This document shows positions 52,616-60,657 of a stretch of 64,000 nt of DNA, one piece after another. Both the position numbers and the translations under genes were made by a program. The stretch's first letter is position 1. The number at the start of each line of letters is the position of its first letter. The DNA is taken from assembly GCF_947501905.1 (NCBI RefSeq), contig NZ_CANMXL010000003.1:124001-188000 (forward strand). Direction: 5' to 3'. This DNA is from an uncultured Winogradskyella sp. GTDB lineage: Bacteria; Bacteroidota; Bacteroidia; Flavobacteriales; Flavobacteriaceae. The notes beneath the pieces are model-generated. The model made no database searches, was not told the origin of the DNA, and saw only the letters and a list, made by a program, of their open reading frames with translations.

Positions 52616-52647
52616 CGCCTAGACAAGCTCGATCTAATAGAAAGGTT

Positions 52648-52655
52648 TATTTTTG
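52648..52655 (+). promoter_or_regulatory. -7 promoter box (TATTTTTG) for folB
   Basis: TATTTTTG then CTTT and the ATG at 52660, the same 4-base spacing and the same CTTTATG as in front of holB. Confidence 0.45.
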
Positions 52656-52659
52656 CTTT

Positions 52660-53031
52660 ATGGGAATAATAAAAGTTGAAAATATACGCGTATTTGCGCA
52701 TCATGGTTGCTTAGCTGAAGAAACCAAAATTGGTAGTGATTACCGTGTAGACTTGGAGGTAAAAGCTAATTTAAAAACATCTGCAAACACGGACGAATTA
52801 AGTGACACTGTTGATTATGTGTTTTTAAATACGGTTGTTAGAGAAGAAATGGCGCAACCTTCAAAGTTATTGGAAACAGTGGCACAACGTATTCTAAATC
52901 GTATTTTCTCTGAAGATAAAATGGTGACTAAAGCTACAGTTAGTGTAAGCAAGATAAACCCACCTATTGGAGGTGATGTTGAAATGGTAAGCATTAAAAT
53001 GAATCAGAAGCGAAAAAACAATAGTAAATAG
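52660..53031 (+). CDS. folB: Dihydroneopterin aldolase
   Basis: This folate-pathway enzyme cleaves 7,8-dihydroneopterin to hydroxymethyl-dihydropterin and glycolaldehyde. Seen: NIRVFAHHGCLAEETKIGSDY (active-site start), the strand TDELSDTVDYVFL, a Glu-rich active region EEMAQPSKLLETVAQRIL (active-site Glu in LLET), and SVSKINPPIGGDVEMV. The 123-aa length is normal. It lies 41 bp upstream of a tRNA-Cys gene, which has its own -7 box. Confidence 0.92.
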   Translation: MGIIKVENIRVFAHHGCLAEETKIGSDYRVDLEVKANLKTSANTDELSDTVDYVFLNTVVREEMAQPSKLLETVAQRILNRIFSEDKMVTKATVSVSKINPPIGGDVEMVSIKMNQKRKNNSK

Positions 53032-53051
53032 TGTAAAACAGTAAATATTTT

Positions 53052-53059
53052 TATATTTG
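53052..53059 (+). promoter_or_regulatory. -7 promoter box (TATATTTG) for tRNA-Cys
   Basis: TATATTTG, 13 bases before the mature 5' end of tRNA-Cys. The -33 region is not clear. Confidence 0.5.
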
Positions 53060-53072
53060 CCAACGCATATAG

Positions 53073-53143
53073 GGTGTCGTGGCCGAGTGGCTAGGCAGTG
53101 GTCTGCAACACCATCTACAGCGGTTCGAATCCGCTCGACACCT
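53073..53143 (+). tRNA. tRNA-Cys (anticodon GCA)
   Basis: A 71-nt cloverleaf: acceptor GGTGTCG (53073-53079) with CGACACC (53136-53142), D-arm GCC.GGC, anticodon stem GTGGT/ACCAT with loop CTGCAAC (GCA at 53105-53107), T-arm GCGGTTCGAATCCGC. Discriminator base is T (U73), the Cys identity element. CCA is not encoded. A terminator follows 6 bases later. Confidence 0.97.
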
Positions 53144-53149
53144 CAACAA

Positions 53150-53177
53150 AGCGTTACTTTTTAGTAGCGCTTTTTTT
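53150..53177 (+). terminator. Terminator after tRNA-Cys
   Basis: GCGTTACT (53151-53158), loop TTTT, AGTAGCGC (53163-53170) with one G-T pair, followed by seven T. Confidence 0.85.
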
Positions 53178-53319
53178 GTTTTTAAATTTTAAGAAAAAAT
53201 TAGATGAAGTGTTATGTGGTTTGGGTCCTTTCTGAATAAAAGTTTGAATCTCATAACACATCTAGAAAACCTTTATATGGGTGTGATTCGTTAAATGACT
53301 GCTCTAGAAGCTATACTAA

Positions 53320-53778
53320 TTATTCTTTTATGGCTAGCCACTCTTCATAAGTGACTACTCGTCTTTCTTTGTCTGACTTTGTTTTTCCTTCTAAGATTCC
53401 GATAAATTCTAGGTCATGTCCATCTGGGTCATTAAAATAAATGGATATCGCAGGCATCCAGACAAAAACCATAGGAACTTCTTTATCATCATTTAAAAAA
53501 TTCCATGATTTAATATTTCGGGCTTTGAGAAAATTGACCGATTCATTTAAAACCCAATCTGGGTCACACTCAAACGCAAAATGTCTAATATCAATCTTTT
53601 CTTTTGGCTTTTCCCACAACCCTAACATAAACTGTTTGTCTTCTCCAATCCAAAAGAAAGCAATTTTTCGCTCTTGACTAAAACGGCACTGTTTTAATCC
53701 AAGCGTGTTTTTATAAAAATCTACAGAGCGTTCAAGGTTTTCAACAAATAAATGCGTTTCATAAAGTCCTTTTATCAT
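53320..53778 (-). CDS. VOC family (glyoxalase/bleomycin-resistance-type) protein
   Basis: This 152-aa protein shows the vicinal oxygen chelate fold: LYETHLFVENLERSVDFYKNTLG at the start (first metal His), FFWIGEDKQFMLGLW, DIRHFAFECD (second His) and IYFNDPDGHDLEFIG at the C-terminal end, which gives the GHxxE metal site. Substrate cannot be predicted: fosfomycin-type resistance, lactoylglutathione lyase and dioxygenases share the fold. It starts 7 bp after the methyltransferase gene, so the two are co-transcribed. Confidence 0.87.
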   Translation of the reverse strand: MIKGLYETHLFVENLERSVDFYKNTLGLKQCRFSQERKIAFFWIGEDKQFMLGLWEKPKEKIDIRHFAFECDPDWVLNESVNFLKARNIKSWNFLNDDKEVPMVFVWMPAISIYFNDPDGHDLEFIGILEGKTKSDKERRVVTYEEWLAIKE

Positions 53779-53785
53779 CGTCTTC

Positions 53786-55393
53786 TTAGTTTTTTAATAA
53801 GCTAATTGACACTGTAGCAAAATCAGAATCTGGGAATTTTTTAAACTTACTCATATCAGGAGCTAAACCAGCTTCTTGAATTACATTTAAGTACTCGTCC
53901 AGCTCAAGTATATATTGATCGGAATAACCATGCGTTAAATCATAAGCAGTGGCTGCCGTTTTTCCTAAGTTCTGTGCAACTAATTCTGGGTTTACGGTAT
54001 GTAACTCAATTAGTAATAAGCCAAATTTTTTGACATAAGGCGTCCATTTGCCAATATGCTCTTTTAATGATTCTGCAACTAAATTATTATTGATTCTTTC
54101 GCCTTCAAATGCATATGCGCCCGTTGACGAACTCACTCTTGAGGGTTTGGTTTTAGGGTGTTTCCAAATTCTGTTATGATCTAAAAACGTTCTTACGTTA
54201 AGCAATTCTCTTATATCAATGTCGTAATTTTCTTTTAAGTCTTCAGCTAAACGATTAGGATTGCCAATATCTCCCCAAATAATCTTCGCCCATATATCGG
54301 CTTGAATAAGGTTTTTCTTAGTCACCTTGAGCGCCGCTTCGTTATAGTCTACGCCTATTATTTTTAAGGGATATTCATCTAAAATAGAGCCTCTATATGT
54401 TTGGTTTTCTATAACTGAAAATAAATGCTTTAAAAAAGCGCCGTTACCACATCCCATATCAAGAACGCCTTGAGGTTGTTGATCTATTGGTTTGTTGAAA
54501 AGGTCGATGATAATTTGGTCTACAACCTTAAAATAGGCACTATGAGCACCACCACTTCCCCAAATATTCATTTCTCGATCTACATGTTTTTCTTCAGATG
54601 CTGTAGATTGTTTTTTAAGTATTAGTGGGTCGCCAAATATTAGGTTGTCTAATTTACAAAGCGTCGGTTTATAGGAAACTGTAACACCATATGCGCTTGC
54701 TCTTTTTGCAAAAAACAACCCAAATTCAGTAAATGAATAAGAGCCATTTTTTTGATTAAACCATCCCAACTCGGTGAGGATTATAAGCAGCTTATTAAAT
54801 TCTTGATGGTTTTGGTAGAATTCTTCTGCCCGAAATCTTGATTCCATAAAATACTTATGAAACATGCCTGTAATACCTAAATACACAATTGTTGGGCCCA
54901 CAATAACGCCTTCGATATGTGCTAAGATTTGTTCTTCTATTTTTCTTTGAAACTCATTTTTAGATAACTGAATGCCGTAGTTGGTTTTGTACTTGTTGTA
55001 TATGCTTTCTAATTTTAAAAATGGTTCGATTTCAAATTTTCTTGGATGGTAATTCTCAGACATTTTTAATAAGTCTGTAACATCCTTATACAGATAAAAA
55101 TAATTGAACGCTATTTCTGATGCTTCATTGGTTTGATAACTAATAGAATCGTTTTTATTGTCTACATTTTGAATAAGCCATCCTTGAGAACAAAGCCCCC
55201 TAAGCGCAATATTTAAATAACCTTCATTGGCCTTAAATTTAGTTGTGAGTTCCTTAAGTGTTGCGGCTTTGTTTTGCAGTAAATAATCTGTTACTCCGTG
55301 TGTTTTTAAGGTGTAAGCCGTTGGTGAAATAACAATACCATCAAGGTGACGGAATAGTTTACTTCTTAAGCTTGCTTTTTGAGTTGAATTCAT
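53786..55393 (-). CDS. SAM-dependent methyltransferase with duplicated N-terminal domain (AprA-related?)
   Basis: This 535-aa protein has a C-terminal class I methyltransferase domain, with VLDMGCGNGAFLKHLF (about residue 308) as the SAM motif and IIGVDYNEAALKVTK as motif II; the disordered GKWTPYVKKFGLLLIELHTV follows. The N-terminal 280 residues contain two related copies, FRHLDGIVISPTAYTLKTHGVTDYL (about 14-38) and LAHIEGVIVGPTIVYLGITGMF (about 158-178), each followed by a winged-helix-like segment. Architecture recalls AprA-related methyltransferases; that name is from memory. Substrate unknown. It is followed by the VOC gene. Confidence 0.75.
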   Translation of the reverse strand: MNSTQKASLRSKLFRHLDGIVISPTAYTLKTHGVTDYLLQNKAATLKELTTKFKANEGYLNIALRGLCSQGWLIQNVDNKNDSISYQTNEASEIAFNYFYLYKDVTDLLKMSENYHPRKFEIEPFLKLESIYNKYKTNYGIQLSKNEFQRKIEEQILAHIEGVIVGPTIVYLGITGMFHKYFMESRFRAEEFYQNHQEFNKLLIILTELGWFNQKNGSYSFTEFGLFFAKRASAYGVTVSYKPTLCKLDNLIFGDPLILKKQSTASEEKHVDREMNIWGSGGAHSAYFKVVDQIIIDLFNKPIDQQPQGVLDMGCGNGAFLKHLFSVIENQTYRGSILDEYPLKIIGVDYNEAALKVTKKNLIQADIWAKIIWGDIGNPNRLAEDLKENYDIDIRELLNVRTFLDHNRIWKHPKTKPSRVSSSTGAYAFEGERINNNLVAESLKEHIGKWTPYVKKFGLLLIELHTVNPELVAQNLGKTAATAYDLTHGYSDQYILELDEYLNVIQEAGLAPDMSKFKKFPDSDFATVSISLLKN

Positions 55394-55480
55394 GCTAGGT
55401 CTATGGATAATTTTCTAGTATGTGACCTAAGATAGTAAATAAGTAGAAACTCGTTTATTAGTAGCAAAAAGGTTTTATTA

Positions 55481-56164
55481 TCAATGCTTTACAGGATTAA
55501 TTTTTTCTATCTGCTCTTTGCTTTTCTCATACATTTCTGGGAAAAGACCTTGGGTTAATAGTAAGATACCAAAGCCTAAAATAGCAAGTGCTACAATTTT
55601 TTTGGTTTTAAAAATACGTCTTGGTGTCAATTTTGTTCGCAATCGTTTTGCGGCAGCTATCTTAAATAAATCCACAACAAAATACGTCGTTAGCATTGTG
55701 GTAATAAAAATAAATGTTCCGTTTTCTGAAGTGGTCAAGGAGGTGCCAATGACAATAAAGCCTAACCAACCTAAGAGTACACCAATATTTATAAAATTGA
55801 GTAAGAATCCTTTTATAAAGAGTTTTCCATAGTCTTTTTGTATTTCTACTTTATGATATTCTCTAACAATCGCTCGGAAAGAGTTTGAGGTTTTTATAAA
55901 AGAAATAACACCATAAACTATAAGTAATACACCGCCGAAAATTAGAAAGCTAGGGTCGTCTTTTACTTTTTCGACAATTTTATTTGTACTGTAAAAGGCT
56001 AAGAGGATAAAAACAACATCGGCTAGTATAACGCCTAAATCAAATATTAATGCACTTTTAAATCCTTTTGTGGCACTAGTCTCTAATAGCACAAAAAATA
56101 CAGGCCCAATAGTAAAGGCAAGTATAATTCCAAAAGGGATAGCTGTTAATATATCGTCAAACAT
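55481..56164 (-). CDS. LysE/RhtB-type amino-acid exporter
   Basis: This 227-aa membrane protein has about six hydrophobic helices. The N terminus AIPFGIILAFTIGPVFFVLLETSATKGFKSALIFDLGV carries the G-P.FF.L...A...G pattern of LysE transporters, followed by DVVFILLAFYST. It exports amino acids or related metabolites; the substrate cannot be read from the sequence. A -7 box TACATTTG lies 20 bases upstream. Confidence 0.85.
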   Translation of the reverse strand: MFDDILTAIPFGIILAFTIGPVFFVLLETSATKGFKSALIFDLGVILADVVFILLAFYSTNKIVEKVKDDPSFLIFGGVLLIVYGVISFIKTSNSFRAIVREYHKVEIQKDYGKLFIKGFLLNFINIGVLLGWLGFIVIGTSLTTSENGTFIFITTMLTTYFVVDLFKIAAAKRLRTKLTPRRIFKTKKIVALAILGFGILLLTQGLFPEMYEKSKEQIEKINPVKH

Positions 56165-56184
56165 GTAAACATCGATGGTTTACA

Positions 56185-56192
56185 CAAATGTA
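56185..56192 (-). promoter_or_regulatory. -7 promoter box (TACATTTG) for the LysE-type gene
   Basis: Minus strand TACATTTG, 20 bases before the start codon at 56164. Confidence 0.5.
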
Positions 56193-56221
56193 GTAAAGAT
56201 ATTACGAACAGGAAAGGTTGT

Positions 56222-56893
56222 TTACATGCGTTTTATACGGCCACCAAGGACACGTTTTTCGTCAATTTCTTTTGGATTTCCGTAGATATAAACTTCACCG
56301 CCAGCTCTAACTCTAACCTCAACAAATTCTGAAGCATTTACCTTAGCCTCACCTGCTGCATTAATAGATACTTCGGTGTTTTTAGTTTTAAATTCTTCAC
56401 CATTAAATACACCGCCTGTATAGATAGTCACATCTTGGTTCTTGGATTGTCCTGTAAGATTCACAACGCCTCCAGTAACTGCTCTTACGTCTGTATAAGT
56501 TGCTTTGATATTAGCGGTAATCTCCCCACCTTCTTGGGCTTTGAACTTCACATCAAATTGCTCTATTGTGCCTTTAACTTTAATATTAGCACCTTCATTA
56601 GCATCAATTATATCTACTGATGTGTAATACAGCATCACTTGTGTGTCATTACCGTCATAAGATTCTTCAAGCTCCATACGAATTTTAAGCTTTCCGTTTT
56701 TATTAATGACTTGTACATTTCTTCTATTAGCACCCTCGATAACCACTTTATTTTCATCTGATTTAATCATGGTAACATTAATTAAATCGAAGGCTTTAAG
56801 TTCTTTAAATTCGCCAACATCTTTTACAATTGGACTTTGCGCAAATACTATTGTGCTTATTACAAATGCTATGATGGTTATTGCTTTTTTCAT
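56222..56893 (-). CDS. Head-GIN domain (DUF2807-type) secreted protein
   Basis: This 223-aa protein has a signal peptide (KAITIIAFVISTIVFAQS, cleavage near residue 19) and a beta-solenoid-like head-GIN/DUF2807 domain: VGEFKELKAFDLINVTMIKSDENKVVIEG, repeated short beta turns (VDIIDANEGANIKVKG, VRAVTGGVVNLTG, VRVRAGGEVYIYG) and a C-terminal GGRIKRM. Such proteins are found in the Bacteroidota envelope, function unknown. The next gene downstream on the strand is the LysE-type gene. Confidence 0.83.
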   Translation of the reverse strand: MKKAITIIAFVISTIVFAQSPIVKDVGEFKELKAFDLINVTMIKSDENKVVIEGANRRNVQVINKNGKLKIRMELEESYDGNDTQVMLYYTSVDIIDANEGANIKVKGTIEQFDVKFKAQEGGEITANIKATYTDVRAVTGGVVNLTGQSKNQDVTIYTGGVFNGEEFKTKNTEVSINAAGEAKVNASEFVEVRVRAGGEVYIYGNPKEIDEKRVLGGRIKRM

Positions 56894-56951
56894 CTTGCTT
56901 TAATTTTATACTTATACAGATAATACTATAAACGAACTGTTACAGGTTTAA

Positions 56952-57188
56952 TTATTTAATGATATAAATTCGCTCGCTAAAAAACCATTTTAACTGCACT
57001 TCTTTTCCAGATTGTTTACTAATAACTGTACGTCTTGGTGAAAAAAGAGCGGCTATTACTGCTGAAATCATTCCGGCAATTGGACCATCAGATAAACCAA
57101 GTACAACTTTAAAAAACAGTAATACTACTAAAAAAATTCCTAGAAAAACAAGTAGTGAAATGATAATGGCTTTTGTACTAGAGTTCAT
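56952..57188 (-). CDS. Small two-helix membrane protein
   Basis: This 78-aa product has two hydrophobic segments, AIIISLLVFLGIFLVVLLFFKVVLG (about 7-31) and GPIAGMISAVIAALFS (about 35-50), then a basic C-terminal tail (PRRTVISKQSGKEVQLKWFF). No known family recognised. It is the last gene of a three-gene unit with the YbjQ and zinc-ribbon genes (2-bp gap), so co-expression is likely. Confidence 0.6.
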   Translation of the reverse strand: MNSSTKAIIISLLVFLGIFLVVLLFFKVVLGLSDGPIAGMISAVIAALFSPRRTVISKQSGKEVQLKWFFSERIYIIK

Positions 57189-57190
57189 AA

Positions 57191-57490
57191 TTAGACCATT
57201 ACTTTAACTGCTGTGCCAGTGACCGAGACCATTGGATAATTTGTGGTGGTTAATTCAATTTCTATTTTAATACCAACTATTGCATTAGCGCCTTGAGCTT
57301 TAGCATTTTCCGTTAAAGATTGAAATGCTTTTTCTTTTACAACATCGACACTGTCTTGAAGTTTTTTGTAATATTTTGAAGTACTAAATCCTGAGGCTAA
57401 TGTTTGCTCGTTAATAGCAACACCAGTTACAATACCTAAATAATCTGCAATTTTAAAACCTTCAATTGTATTTGTAGTTGTTAATATCAT
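57191..57490 (-). CDS. YbjQ/UPF0145 family protein
   Basis: This 99-aa protein matches the UPF0145/YbjQ family: MILTTTNTIEGFKIADYLGIVTGVAI at the start, ALTENAKAQGANAIVGIKIE near residue 65, and a C-terminal VSVTGTAVKVMV. The family forms small pentameric beta assemblies and is sometimes linked to heavy-metal binding; the physiological role is unclear. It lies 5 bp after the zinc-ribbon gene and 2 bp before the small membrane protein gene. Confidence 0.9.
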   Translation of the reverse strand: MILTTTNTIEGFKIADYLGIVTGVAINEQTLASGFSTSKYYKKLQDSVDVVKEKAFQSLTENAKAQGANAIVGIKIEIELTTTNYPMVSVTGTAVKVMV

Positions 57491-57495
57491 AGTTT

Positions 57496-57747
57496 TTATA
57501 ATGTTTTTGTTTTAAGATAAGCTTGCCATAATTCTTGTGGATTATTTATAGATAAATCTACTTTACCACAAGAACCACAGATTTGTGCTTTTAGGGCACC
57601 TTTTTCAAATTTATTAAAAAGAACTCTATCTGTTGTTTTAATCTCAATAGATAAATCTTTTTTAGCATTACCGTGACCAAAATCTACAATTCTCATGTCG
57701 TGCATTATTTTTGTAGACCCGCAAGCTGAACAAGTTTCTGATTTCAT
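57496..57747 (-). CDS. Small zinc-binding protein with two CxxC motifs
   Basis: The 83-aa product has CSACG at residues 5-9 and CGSCG at about 57-61, a pair of CxxC knuckles that should bind one zinc, separated by about 50 residues with a short beta part (VDFGHGNAKKDLSIEIKTTDRVLF). It is the first gene of the small operon with the YbjQ gene, behind a -7 box 33 bases upstream. Family not recognised. Confidence 0.72.
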   Translation of the reverse strand: MKSETCSACGSTKIMHDMRIVDFGHGNAKKDLSIEIKTTDRVLFNKFEKGALKAQICGSCGKVDLSINNPQELWQAYLKTKTL

Positions 57748-57779
57748 AATTTATAGAAATTTATCGTTTCTATATCTGT

Positions 57780-57787
57780 CAAACTTA
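57780..57787 (-). promoter_or_regulatory. -7 promoter box (TAAGTTTG) for the zinc-ribbon/YbjQ operon
   Basis: Minus strand TAAGTTTG, about 32 bases before the start codon at 57747. It lies in the 64-bp spacer after rnr. Confidence 0.5.
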
Positions 57788-57811
57788 TTATGGTTTTGTT
57801 ACAGATGGTGT

Positions 57812-60046
57812 TTATTCTTGAGGTTTACCAACCATAAAGAAATCAAGGTGTTTCTTAACTAAGTCTGTGTTCTTAACCTTTACAATAACCTCATCACCAA
57901 GCTGATACATTGTCTGCGTGTTTTTACCAACCATGGCGTAATGGTCTTGATCAAAATAATAATGATCATCCTTCATGTCTCGAACACTAACCATGCCTTC
58001 GCATTTATTTGAAATAATTTCGACATAAATACCCCAATCGGTAACACCAGAAATAACACCAACAAATTCTTCGTCTTGATGGTCTTGCATAAATCTAATT
58101 TGCATGTATTTGATAGAATCTCGCTCTGCTTTTGTTGCTAGGTTTTCCATATCACTGCTATGACGACATTTTTCTTCGTAAATCTCTTCATTAGCAGATT
58201 TATTACCATCTAGATAATATTGTAATAAACGATGTGCCATTACATCTGGATAACGACGAATAGGTGATGTAAAATGACTGTAATAATCAAAAGATAAGCC
58301 GTAATGCCCAATATTATGTGTTGTATATTCTGCTTTAGACATCGTACGGATGGTTAGTGTATCTACTAGATTCTGTTCTTTTTTACCAACGACATCTTTT
58401 AATAAATTATTTAATGAAGAAGATACACTCGCTTTATCTTTAAAGTTAAGTTTATGACCAAAACGACTAACTACATTTTGAAGTTGTGCAAGTTTTGCTT
58501 CATCTGGCTCATCATGAACACGATAAACAAAGGTCTTTTTTGGTTTTTGCTTTCCTATAAATTCTGATACTTTTCGGTTTGCTAATAACATAAATTCTTC
58601 AATCAATTTATTAGCGTCTTTGCTTGTTTTAAAGAATACACCAACAGGATTTGCATCGCTATCTAAATTGAATTTTACCTCGACTTTATCAAAAGAAATA
58701 GCACCTTCACGCATACGTTGAGAGCGCAATTTTTTAGCTAATCTATCTAAAACCAATACAGCTTCAGCAATTTCTGATTGCGTTTTATATTCTTTTCCTG
58801 TTAAAGAAACTTCTTTAGGAATTGTCGTATCTATTTGAAAGTTATTGATAGTATCTAAAGTAATATCTAGATTGTTTTCTATGATAGCTTGCGCTTCTTC
58901 ATAAGCAAAGCGTGCATCAGAATACGTAACTGTTCGTCCGTACCATTCGTCTTTAATTTCGCATTTAGCATTCATTTTAAAGACTGCAGAAAATGTATAT
59001 TTTTCTTCATGTGGACGTAAAGAACATGCACCATTAGATAGACGTTCAGGAAGCATTGGCACCACACGATCTACTAAATAAATAGAAGTTGCACGCTCAT
59101 AAGCTTCATCATCTAAAATTGTATCTGGTTTTACGTAGTGTGATACATCAGCAATATGAATTCCTATTTCATAATCTCCATTTTCTAAAACCTTAAACGA
59201 TAAAGCATCATCAAAATCTTTTGCGTCTTTTGGATCAATGGTAAAGGTTAAATCTTTACGCATATCGCGACGTTTTTTTATTTCTTCTTCCTTAATAGAA
59301 ATATCAATATTATTAGCATATTCTTCTACTTCATAAGGAAACTCTGCTGGTAAACCATATTCTGCAAGTATCGCATGAATCTCGGTACTATGCTCTCCTG
59401 GTTTTCCTAATACTTTAAGCACTTTACCATAAGGAGAATCGGCTTTTTCTGGCCAATCTGCAAGTTTTACTAATACCTTATCTCCGTCTTGTGCTTTGTT
59501 AATTTTATTAATTGGTACAAAAATATCTTTGTACATCTTATTACTATCACAAACTACAAAAGCAAAATTCTTTTTTTCTTGTATTTGGATAGTACCAACA
59601 TACTCACTTTTTGCACGATTTAAAATATTAGTAATTTCTCCTTCTTGCTTTCCTCGATGACGTCTTCTGTAAGCGTAAAACTCTACCTCATCGCCATGTA
59701 ATGCTTTATTTGTATTGTTTGAAGCTATGAAAATATCGTCTTCAAAATCATCACTTATTATATAACCATTTCCTTTTGAAGAGGCATCAAAAATACCTGT
59801 GTGGTATTCTGCAGTGACAATGGCTTTATATTTTCCACGGTCTACTTGTTCTATCTCTTGTTTAGCAGTAAGTTTAGCTAAAGTTTTTATAATTTGATTG
59901 CGACTACTAGCGTCATTAACACCAAGTATAGCTGCAATCTGTTTGTAGTTAAAGGATTTATTTCGTTCTTTTTTAAGAATACTAAGAATTGTATTAGTAA
60001 GGTTTGAAATCCCTTTTTTGGATTTCTTCTTTTTTTGTCTTGTCAT
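57812..60046 (-). CDS. rnr: Ribonuclease R
   Basis: This 3'-5' exoribonuclease degrades structured RNA. Seen in order: a winged-helix N-terminal part (NLTNTILSILKKERNKSFNYKQIA), cold-shock/OB-like domains (TGIFDASSKGNGYIISDD), the RNB catalytic domain with FTIDPKDAKDFDDALSFKV (metal-binding Asp residues, about residue 272-290) and HIADVSHYVKPD, DRVVPMLPERLSNGACSL, HFTSPIRRYPDVMAHRLL, and a C-terminal S1 domain (EEFVGVISGVTDWGIYVEI). Length 744 aa, normal for RNase R. It faces away from rpiB across the long AT-rich spacer. Confidence 0.95.
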   Translation of the reverse strand: MTRQKKKKSKKGISNLTNTILSILKKERNKSFNYKQIAAILGVNDASSRNQIIKTLAKLTAKQEIEQVDRGKYKAIVTAEYHTGIFDASSKGNGYIISDDFEDDIFIASNNTNKALHGDEVEFYAYRRRHRGKQEGEITNILNRAKSEYVGTIQIQEKKNFAFVVCDSNKMYKDIFVPINKINKAQDGDKVLVKLADWPEKADSPYGKVLKVLGKPGEHSTEIHAILAEYGLPAEFPYEVEEYANNIDISIKEEEIKKRRDMRKDLTFTIDPKDAKDFDDALSFKVLENGDYEIGIHIADVSHYVKPDTILDDEAYERATSIYLVDRVVPMLPERLSNGACSLRPHEEKYTFSAVFKMNAKCEIKDEWYGRTVTYSDARFAYEEAQAIIENNLDITLDTINNFQIDTTIPKEVSLTGKEYKTQSEIAEAVLVLDRLAKKLRSQRMREGAISFDKVEVKFNLDSDANPVGVFFKTSKDANKLIEEFMLLANRKVSEFIGKQKPKKTFVYRVHDEPDEAKLAQLQNVVSRFGHKLNFKDKASVSSSLNNLLKDVVGKKEQNLVDTLTIRTMSKAEYTTHNIGHYGLSFDYYSHFTSPIRRYPDVMAHRLLQYYLDGNKSANEEIYEEKCRHSSDMENLATKAERDSIKYMQIRFMQDHQDEEFVGVISGVTDWGIYVEIISNKCEGMVSVRDMKDDHYYFDQDHYAMVGKNTQTMYQLGDEVIVKVKNTDLVKKHLDFFMVGKPQE

Positions 60047-60139
60047 TTAATTATTTGTCATTTTCATTTTCCTGAAAGTGTCAGGAATTCTTTCTATAAT
60101 CCACTTAATATCAGGTGAAGTAATTATATTAAGTTGGTA

Positions 60140-60147
60140 CAAAGCTA
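60140..60147 (-). promoter_or_regulatory. -7 promoter box (TAGCTTTG) for rnr
   Basis: Minus strand TAGCTTTG, 94 bases before the rnr start. No good -33 TTG. Confidence 0.4.
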
Positions 60148-60201
60148 AGCTATTATTATTTAACCACGTTTAATTAAAGTTAAATCAACTGAAATTTACA
60201 G

Positions 60202-60210
60202 TTATCCACA
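60202..60210 (+). promoter_or_regulatory. Perfect DnaA box (TTATCCACA)
   Basis: TTATCCACA equals the strong consensus DnaA box and precedes the AT-rich tract of the candidate origin. Confidence 0.6.
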
Positions 60211-60628
60211 ATTATATTATCATACATTTTTTCTTTTTAAAAATTTAAAATAAAAATGATGGTTATTATAGACTGTTAATAGCTGTATAACTTTTTATGA
60301 TGTTAGTTGTAAAAGTGACTTACTGTTTTCTATTAACACGTTATAAAATAATTAATGACTTATAATTCAATAGGTTTTGATTTACTATTCACAGTTGTTA
60401 ATAACCTAAATTAACGTATTATTTTTAATAAGTCTTTTAGAATTTCATGTTAGTAGATACTCTTTTTTGTCTGATAACTCATCTAAAATTAAAGGCTAAC
60501 TTTTTTGGTTTTTTAAAACCAATTCTGGTTTGCATTTTTTATTGAATAAATAAAATTTTACTTCTAAATACTTGTCAACACTTATTAACAAGTAATGAAT
60601 AACCTTGTTAACTAATTTGAAATAATCG

Positions 60629-60636
60629 TAACTTTA
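60629..60636 (+). promoter_or_regulatory. Near-consensus -7 box (TAACTTTA) for rpiB
   Basis: TAACTTTA matches TAnnTTTG at 7 of 8 positions; a TTG at 60604-60606 lies 22 bases upstream. The ATG of rpiB is 22 bases downstream. Confidence 0.4.
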
Positions 60637-60657
60637 CACTAATAAAAAAACAAAAAA

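Larger units (their letters stand above)
60047..60657. other. oriC: Gene-free AT-rich spacer, candidate chromosomal origin (oriC)
   Basis: The longest gene-free stretch here (611 bp) lies between divergent rnr and rpiB. It has a perfect DnaA box TTATCCACA at 60202-60210, directly followed by a very A/T-rich tract (60211-60265) suited to unwinding. It also has CTATTCACA (60385-60393) and four copies of YTATTAACA: CTATTAACA at 60330-60338 (+) and 60274-60282 (-), TTATTAACA at 60582-60590 (+) and 60396-60404 (-). Genes to the left are mostly minus-strand and the first genes to the right are plus, as expected around an origin. The rnr and rpiB promoters must also be here. Confidence 0.6.

Noticed and set aside
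53209-53259. GTGTTATG (53209-53216) and CATAACAC (53252-53259) inverted repeat after tRNA-Cys
   Set aside because: An 8-bp stem with a 35-base loop, no T-tract and no conserved context; too weak to name.
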